From NCBI GenBank assembly GCA_019695215.1, contig JAIBAK010000037.1, forward strand, positions 1 through 36,390: 36,390 nt of DNA. Direction: 5' to 3'. The position numbers and the translations under genes were made by a program. The notes under the pieces were generated by a model. That model made no database searches. It was given only the letters and a program-made list of their open reading frames with translations, and was not told where the DNA came from. Position 1 is the stretch's first letter. The number at the start of each line of letters is the position of its first letter. Below are positions 31,380 to 36,390 of this stretch, in pieces. This stretch comes from Bacteroidia bacterium (GTDB taxonomy: Bacteria > Bacteroidota > Bacteroidia > UKL13-3).

Positions 31380-31755
31380 TACCCGAATACTTGTTGTTTA
31401 ATGTTTGTTTGATAGACCGGATTAATAGTTGCGATTCGCAGCCCTTAAACTGGTAGTTGCTTACTCCCAGATTTTCAAATAACTTTTTCTCTCTGTCATC
31501 GGGAAGGGAGGTGTAAATAATTATAGGTATGTCCCTTAAGTTATCGGAAGACTTAACGGTGCGTACAAACGATATTCCGTCCATCACCGGCATTCTTACA
31601 TCGCAAATAATTAAATCGGGGGTGCATATCTGAATCATCGAAAGAGCAACCTTTCCGTTTTCAGCCGTTTTTACCCTGAAATTTTCTCCCTTCAGTTCCA
31701 GCGCAACACAAGTACTTACTAATTTATTATCATCAATAACCAGAATATATGACAT
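31372..31755 (-). CDS. Receiver-only response regulator (B)
   Basis: A 127-residue receiver domain with D8 and D9 (ILVIDDNKLV), D52 in IICDVRMPVMDG and the YTS switch. The loop after beta strand 5 reads YQFKGCESQ, so the lysine is retained but the usual proline is not. It resembles receiver A, with identical segments such as TAENG and an R/K-MP-MDG motif. An ORF finder starts eight residues earlier at 31779; the ATG at 31755 fits the first strand of the domain better. It is the first gene of the receiver A / zinc-ribbon / receiver B operon. Confidence 0.9.
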   Translation of the reverse strand: MSYILVIDDNKLVSTCVALELKGENFRVKTAENGKVALSMIQICTPDLIICDVRMPVMDGISFVRTVKSSDNLRDIPIIIYTSLPDDREKKLFENLGVSNYQFKGCESQLLIRSIKQTLNNKYSGNE

Positions 31756-31976
31756 AGTTATAACTTTATGGGTCGCCATATTGCATGAACAATGCCTCTA
31801 AAAACTATTCTGTTTTACAAGGGTATAGGATTTATTGCCTCCTTTATTTTTATCAGGATTTTATTCTTTTTATCAAAATGAAAAAATGGAGGGGTAAAGA
31901 CCTTAACCTGCCTCTGTTTTTTAGTACGTCTTTATATAGTGAGTATAGTGGCCGGGTGAAATTTTAACCAGCAGAA

Positions 31977-33053
31977 CTATTTTTTGTACACCTTAATTTG
32001 GTTGATATAGCTACTGGTAAAAGTTCCCTCGGCATAAATATTTCCTGAGGGGTCGGAGCAAATAGCGTGAATATTGATTTTGGAACCAATGGCACCAAGT
32101 GCCACCCATTTGCTTCCGTCCCACTTCACCACATCAAATCCATTTCCACCCCCATTAAAAATCAGGCTGCCGGCTGCATAGATATTACCAAACGGATCGG
32201 TACATACACATTGCACGTTTCCGTCTAAACCACCCATTTTAATCCATTGGCTGCCGTTCCATTTTCCTACATAAAACTTTTTGGCTATCTTATCGTACAG
32301 GTCTCCGGCTACGTATAAATTACCCTGCAAATCGGTGCACGAGGTAAACATTTGGTTGTTTACATCATTGGTAATGGGAGTAAGTTCACTCCATACCCCG
32401 CCACTGTATCTGGCAACAATCGGGTAGTTAAGGGAGCCGCGGTTCAGTACTTCATATACTTTTCCGTTTCCGTCAGCACAAATGGTTCCGATTGCTTCGT
32501 CAGGAACCAGACTTCCCAGGTTATTCCATGTGGTTCCCCCGCCATGGGCATACACAAAAGTTTGCCCTGTGTTGTTGGGCACGGCCGCATATAAGTTACC
32601 GTTTTTATCAGTGGTTGAATAAATTTGAGAGGCAAAAGGGCTGTGAATACCCATGTCACTCCATGAATTGCCGTCCCATTTGGCAATGTAGTAGTAGGTA
32701 TCAGCCGCATCACCCACCGAACCCGAAGCGTAAATATTTCCGGCTTTGTCGCTGCTCAAATGGTAAATACAGTAGTTGGTTCGCAAGCCTTCAAGGGTTG
32801 TCCATTTTTTACCATCCCATTTAAGTACATAAAATTTATCGTTGTTATCAGTAAAACCTGCCGCATAAATATTTCCTTGCGGGTCCGAACACAGGGTGGT
32901 TACAATCTGATTGATGCTAACATTACCCACGGTTTCCCATACTTTGGGAGTAGGAAGTATTGGGTCATCCCCATTCTTTGGGTCACTTTTTTTACATCCG
33001 TTCAATGCCGGCAACAATAATAAAGTTGCGAAGGCTGCTATATAAAATTTCAT
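31977..33053 (-). CDS. Lipoprotein with seven tandem propeller-like repeats
   Basis: A 358-residue lipoprotein: leader KFYIAAFATLLLLPALNGC with lipobox LNGC (Cys20). Seven repeats of about 45 residues follow, each built on the pattern CSDPxGNIYAAG, then an aromatic strand with KWDGxxW and LGGL. The fourth and last units are more divergent. Such repeats form beta propellers, here perhaps seven-bladed, presented on the cell surface or in the periplasm. There are no catalytic residues I can name. The ORF runs eight codons further upstream to 33077, but those bases overlap the -7 promoter element, so the ATG at 33053 is chosen. Confidence 0.86.
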   Translation of the reverse strand: MKFYIAAFATLLLLPALNGCKKSDPKNGDDPILPTPKVWETVGNVSINQIVTTLCSDPQGNIYAAGFTDNNDKFYVLKWDGKKWTTLEGLRTNYCIYHLSSDKAGNIYASGSVGDAADTYYYIAKWDGNSWSDMGIHSPFASQIYSTTDKNGNLYAAVPNNTGQTFVYAHGGGTTWNNLGSLVPDEAIGTICADGNGKVYEVLNRGSLNYPIVARYSGGVWSELTPITNDVNNQMFTSCTDLQGNLYVAGDLYDKIAKKFYVGKWNGSQWIKMGGLDGNVQCVCTDPFGNIYAAGSLIFNGGGNGFDVVKWDGSKWVALGAIGSKINIHAICSDPSGNIYAEGTFTSSYINQIKVYKK

Positions 33054-33074
33054 AACCTGATGAATTAACTGATA

Positions 33075-33082
33075 CAAAGTTA
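33075..33082 (-). promoter_or_regulatory. -7 promoter element of the propeller lipoprotein
   Basis: On the minus strand this reads TAACTTTG, a full match to TAnnTTTG, 21 bases before the start codon. A TTG lies at 33109-33111, but the 26-base spacer is longer than usual, so the -33 assignment is left open. The rest of 33083-33341 shows nothing I can assign. Confidence 0.5.
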
Positions 33083-33341
33083 CCGGTTACTTTCGCCCTG
33101 AGCTATGACAAGGATTGGCAGAAAAGGTGATTTTGGTCAGGGGGGTAGGACTCTTCAACGAATAAGTGGTCAGTTAAAGGTAAAGTATCCTGAGTTGTCA
33201 CTTAAGGAAGCATTCTAGTAGGTAAAGAGGATAAGCGGGAATGACAAAATGAATGTATAAATTGTTACGGATGATATTTAATATTCTTTTTTATCAGGAA
33301 AAAATGTTAAACTTTGCCTAAACCCAATTAATCTTTCCATC

Positions 33342-35444
33342 ATGTGTCTTCGCTATTTCCTTGTATTCTCCTTTATTTTTTCAGCATTTCAGCTACATGC
33401 TCAGAAATTGCAATGGGCAAATGCGATTGGTGACAGCTATGAGCAGGCCGGAACAGACCTGGCTTATGACTTCAAAGGAAATGTTTTTGTAACTGGCAAG
33501 TATATAGGGTCACTTGATTTCGATCCCGGGCCAGGAAAGGCCATTCTTAACGGGAAGGGACCATACGCTAACTCATACAATATTTTTCTTGCCAAGTACA
33601 ATAAGGTAGGCGGCTACGAGTGGGCATTTTCAATTGGGCGAGAGTATGCAGTAGTAGGCCAGGCTATAACATGTGACTCAAAAGGGAATGTTATTCTTAC
33701 TGGTTGCGTTGGTGGTGCGAGTGTTGATTTGGATCCCGGGACAGGAGAATACCTGGTAGGTTCGGATAAAGAGTCCAGCATATTTATGGCTAAATATAGT
33801 CCTCAGGGCACACTTATGTGGGCGAGTCATATAAAGAAAGCATCAGGAGCGGCAGAAAATCATCAACTACCCTATGATGTGGCCTGTGATGGAAAGGATA
33901 ACATTTACCTGGTGGGGTCTTTTAGTATACAGAGTATGGATTTTGATCCGGGTCCGGGAGTTGTTTCATTAACTGGTAAAGGCAGTACTGACATTTTTAT
34001 GGCAAAGTATTCGGGAACAGGGAAATATATTTGGGCTAAAAGTATAGGTGGTGTTGGGAGTGATATCTGTTATGAAATGGCGATTCATTGCAACGGAGAC
34101 ATTGCGATTACCGGTTGGTTTGAGACCGAGGTTGATTTTGATCCGGGTCCTGGAGTGAAAAAAATTAGCTCAAGGAATCCGGATACGTATGATGCTTATG
34201 TGGCAAAGTTTGACAATAACTGTACTTTACAATGGGTGTACAGCATGAGTAAAAAAGAGGATAGTTATGCTTTCTCCGTTTGTTTTGATCCGAAAGGTAA
34301 TGTGTTTGTTTCCGGGTGGAATTACAGTTCAGATGTATTTTTTACCACAGGACCTGCCCAGTCTCCCCCGGTGACTATCTCTTTTCCCGACCTGCAAGGA
34401 GGAATGTACTTTGCCAAGTATTCACCCAATGGGGTACTTCAATGGGCTAAACCCTTTGCCGCTTCAAAAAATGGATGGAAAAAAATTTATGCCATTCGTA
34501 CAGATTTCCGCGGAGATTTGTATGTGGCCGGTTATTTTAAAGGATGGCCCCACGACTCGGTGGATTTTGATCCGGGACCCGGGGTAGCAAACCTCATCGC
34601 AGGCAAGCAGGTGCCAACACGAAATTCTTTTAGGTTAACTGATGGATTTGTGGCAAAATATACTAACAACGGTCAATACCTTATGGCCTTTTCTATTGGC
34701 GAAACTTATGAGGATGCTGTGCTTGATTTGTTGCCAGATAATGAAGGAAATATTTTTGTAACAGGATATATTCACGGATTTGTGGATTTTGATCCTGATC
34801 CGCTTAAAACAGTTATCAGGTATGGCGAATATCCCAACGGAGCTTATCCAATGGACACCGATCCGGATATTTTTATTGCCAAATATGCCGTCTCCTCACC
34901 AAATATATCTGTTGCACCATTAAGCGTTAGCAGCACAACCTCAACTGAAGGAAACATAGTGTACACGGTTCAGCTAAATGAGCCTTTAAAGTCAGGTCAA
35001 CAATTGGTTTTACAGCAAAATACTACCGCTTGTGGCTGGACTTCTCTTTCCACTTCTCCTTTCATGGCTCTGTCAGCAAGAACGTACTCTATTGAGCTAA
35101 GCCCAGAAGCCTTACATCAACCGGGTCCTTTTCGACTGGTGGTTGAAGATGCTGAAGGGGAATATATTTTACCCTGTCCGGAAGACGAAATGATAAAAAA
35201 TATTCCGGTACAATTAAGCAGTTACCCAAATCCATCGTCAGGTGCATTCGCCATTGAGGTTACTTCTTCAGTCAATACCGGAGTAGCAGAAATTACCGAT
35301 TATTATGGCAAAAGTTACTGGCATGGCACAATTGCACAAAAACAAAAGATAATTACAGCATCATGGCCCTGCGGAATATATTTCATCCGTTATACTGATT
35401 CTTCCGGTACAGCCATTCATAAGTTTGTGGTTGCAAACAAATAA
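33342..35444 (+). CDS. Secreted SBBP-like repeat protein with T9SS type A sorting domain
   Basis: A 700-residue protein with a signal peptide (CLRYFLVFSFIFSAFQLHAQ). Between about 25 and 525 it has SBBP-type beta-propeller repeats: alternate phrases ITGxF, then a VDFDPGPGV turn, then DIFMAKYSxxGxYxWA. The DFDPGPG turn occurs six times with small changes, the last DFDPDP. Then a linker and a strand-rich segment, and the last ~75 residues are the T9SS sorting domain (SSYPNPSSGAFAIEV, and GIYFIRYTDSSGTAIHKFVVANK at the end). The protein would be exported by the type IX system and held at the cell surface. The acidic, proline- and glycine-rich turn could bind calcium; this is inference. Confidence 0.92.
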   Translation: MCLRYFLVFSFIFSAFQLHAQKLQWANAIGDSYEQAGTDLAYDFKGNVFVTGKYIGSLDFDPGPGKAILNGKGPYANSYNIFLAKYNKVGGYEWAFSIGREYAVVGQAITCDSKGNVILTGCVGGASVDLDPGTGEYLVGSDKESSIFMAKYSPQGTLMWASHIKKASGAAENHQLPYDVACDGKDNIYLVGSFSIQSMDFDPGPGVVSLTGKGSTDIFMAKYSGTGKYIWAKSIGGVGSDICYEMAIHCNGDIAITGWFETEVDFDPGPGVKKISSRNPDTYDAYVAKFDNNCTLQWVYSMSKKEDSYAFSVCFDPKGNVFVSGWNYSSDVFFTTGPAQSPPVTISFPDLQGGMYFAKYSPNGVLQWAKPFAASKNGWKKIYAIRTDFRGDLYVAGYFKGWPHDSVDFDPGPGVANLIAGKQVPTRNSFRLTDGFVAKYTNNGQYLMAFSIGETYEDAVLDLLPDNEGNIFVTGYIHGFVDFDPDPLKTVIRYGEYPNGAYPMDTDPDIFIAKYAVSSPNISVAPLSVSSTTSTEGNIVYTVQLNEPLKSGQQLVLQQNTTACGWTSLSTSPFMALSARTYSIELSPEALHQPGPFRLVVEDAEGEYILPCPEDEMIKNIPVQLSSYPNPSSGAFAIEVTSSVNTGVAEITDYYGKSYWHGTIAQKQKIITASWPCGIYFIRYTDSSGTAIHKFVVANK

Positions 35445-35545
35445 ATAATTTTAGGATGTTTAACAGTCGGGTACAATACGTCCGTTAAAAGTATAACCTG
35501 CATGGGGATTAAATGGGGGGTATTATGAGGGAGTGGCGACCATTG

Positions 35546-35571
35546 ACCATATGGTGCGCGCATTCTGCGCG
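35546..35571. repeat. Adjacent palindromes between the propeller gene and uvrA
   Basis: ACCATATGGT (35546-35555, perfect ten-base palindrome) is followed at once by CGCGCA-TTC-TGCGCG (35557-35571, six pairs). The second can form a short GC-rich hairpin shortly before the converging uvrA stop, so it may act as a weak terminator for either gene. There is no T run longer than two. Confidence 0.45.
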
Positions 35572-35586
35572 TCTCTTCTTCCAAAC

Positions 35587-36390
35587 TCACAACTTCTCCC
35601 TCAAATACATTCCTGTAAAGTTATTCTTTTGTTTCACCAAGTCTTCGGGTAGTCCGGCAAAGGTGAGTTGCCCGCCCGCATCGCCTCCATCGGGGCCCAG
35701 GTCAATAATCCAGTCGGCACATTTTATAATTTCCATATTGTGCTCAATAATTAAAATACTATTGCCCTGTTCTGTTAAAGCATTAAACGAGGTAAGCAGT
35801 TTTTGTATATCGTGAAAATGCAGGCCGGTGGTAGGCTCATCAAAAATAAACAGAATATGCTCTTTGCTGTTGTGTCCTTTGCCCAAAAAAGAAGCCAGTT
35901 TAATGCGCTGTGCCTCGCCACCGCTCAGCGTGCTGCTGCTTTGGCCTAATTGCACATAACCCAAACCTACATCGGCCAGCGGTTGTATTTTATGCAGAAT
36001 GGCTTTTTCGGTGGCAAAAAATTCCAGTGCCTCATCCACACTCAGGCGCAATACTTCGCTTATGTTTTTATCGTGGTATTTTACTTCGAGCACTTCGTCT
36101 TTAAACCGCTGTCCCTTGCAGTCTTCGCAGGTAAGGTGTATGTCGGCCATAAACTGCATTTCAATGGTTACTTCGCCTTCGCCCTGGCAGGTTTCGCAGC
36201 GGCCGCCTTCCACATTAAAACTAAAATGCTGGGGTTTGTATCCGCGGTTTTTTGATAAAGGCTGCTGGCTGTATAAATCGCGAATGGCATCGTAGGCTTT
36301 TATATAGGTAACGGGGTTGCTGCGGCTGCTTTTTCCAATAGGATTCTGGTCTATCATCTCCACCTGTTTCACGCTTTTTAAACTTCCCTG
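35587..36390 (-). CDS. uvrA: UvrA excinuclease subunit, C-terminal part
   Basis: The last 268 codons of UvrA; the 5' part lies beyond the window edge. Visible are the C-terminal zinc finger CETCQGEG...CEDCKGQRF (two Cys-x2-Cys pairs that touch damaged DNA), the ABC signature LSGGEAQRIKLA, Walker B ILFIFDEPTTGLH, and the H-loop ILIIEHNMEIIK. The residues QGSLKSVKQVEMIDQ at the edge continue without a stop, so the gene is not interrupted there. UvrA is the damage-recognition ATPase of nucleotide excision repair. A GTG at 36372 is not a start. Confidence 0.97.
   Translation of the reverse strand, partial: QGSLKSVKQVEMIDQNPIGKSSRSNPVTYIKAYDAIRDLYSQQPLSKNRGYKPQHFSFNVEGGRCETCQGEGEVTIEMQFMADIHLTCEDCKGQRFKDEVLEVKYHDKNISEVLRLSVDEALEFFATEKAILHKIQPLADVGLGYVQLGQSSSTLSGGEAQRIKLASFLGKGHNSKEHILFIFDEPTTGLHFHDIQKLLTSFNALTEQGNSILIIEHNMEIIKCADWIIDLGPDGGDAGGQLTFAGLPEDLVKQKNNFTGMYLREKL

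Noticed and set aside
31785..31967. A 60-codon plus-strand ORF in the gap between receiver B and the propeller lipoprotein
   Set aside because: No domain, signal peptide or promoter; low-complexity composition. The 31756-31976 gap holds no gene I can support.
35513..35815. A 100-codon plus-strand ORF opposite the uvrA end
   Set aside because: It lies mostly on the reverse strand of uvrA, and its 5' part covers the palindromes.
1..36390. CRISPR arrays, tRNA or rRNA genes
   Set aside because: No regular short repeat-spacer pattern and no cloverleaf or ribosomal sequence was seen in the intergenic regions.

Overview
The window looks like a chromosome segment of a Bacteroidota bacterium of the Chitinophagales/Sphingobacteriales sort. 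The evidence is a PorD-like (DUF4835) gene in a recN-porD-coaBC-rpoZ-bamD cluster, two secreted proteins with type IX secretion (T9SS) C-terminal sorting tails, DUF4199 and BatA-type double-transmembrane proteins, and several promoters with the Bacteroidota -7 consensus TAnnTTTG. Shine-Dalgarno sequences are mostly absent.

Layout. (1) 1-7505, all minus: one tightly packed operon (gaps of 1-9 bases or 4-base overlaps) running from a BatA-like VWA membrane protein through a catalytically degenerate dihydroorotase homologue, an unknown acidic protein and a DUF4199 membrane protein to one GT2 and two GT4 glycosyltransferases, the last cut by the window edge. (2) 7534-9935, minus: a Tat-exported pirin and an L-2-hydroxyglutarate oxidase. 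(3) 10035-14599, plus: an accessory tract of small, mostly secreted or membrane, unrelated proteins. Its core (about 11150-14150) is visibly AT-rich and carries repeated, hairpin-forming elements between the genes, including two 68-base direct repeats with one mismatch and a truncated lipoprotein gene. (4) 14596-19587, minus: recN, porD, coaBC, rpoZ, bamD, a conserved housekeeping cluster. (5) 19697-26708: an NlpC/P60 hydrolase (plus), then minus-strand genes for a sigma-54 activator response regulator, a lipoprotein, an Hpt protein, a CDF cation efflux protein and a PIN-PhoH ATPase, then a plus-strand multi-pass GT-C-like membrane protein closed by a clear terminator. (6) 26760-33053: a T9SS cargo protein, an outer-membrane barrel protein, a GDPD lipoprotein and an SRPBCC protein, and a minus-strand operon in which two receiver-only response regulators bracket a zinc-ribbon membrane protein; then a repeat-bearing lipoprotein. 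(7) 33342-36390: a 700-residue T9SS beta-propeller-like protein and the C-terminal part of uvrA, cut by the window edge.

The strongest candidate for something undescribed is the repeat-separated tract at about 11150-14150. It has the architecture of a gene-cassette array (one small promoterless-looking ORF per structured repeat, with unrelated ORFs), but there is no integrase or transposase in the window and the repeats do not strictly match integron attC boxes. The second is the degenerate dihydroorotase, which has lost most metal ligands while keeping the fold.
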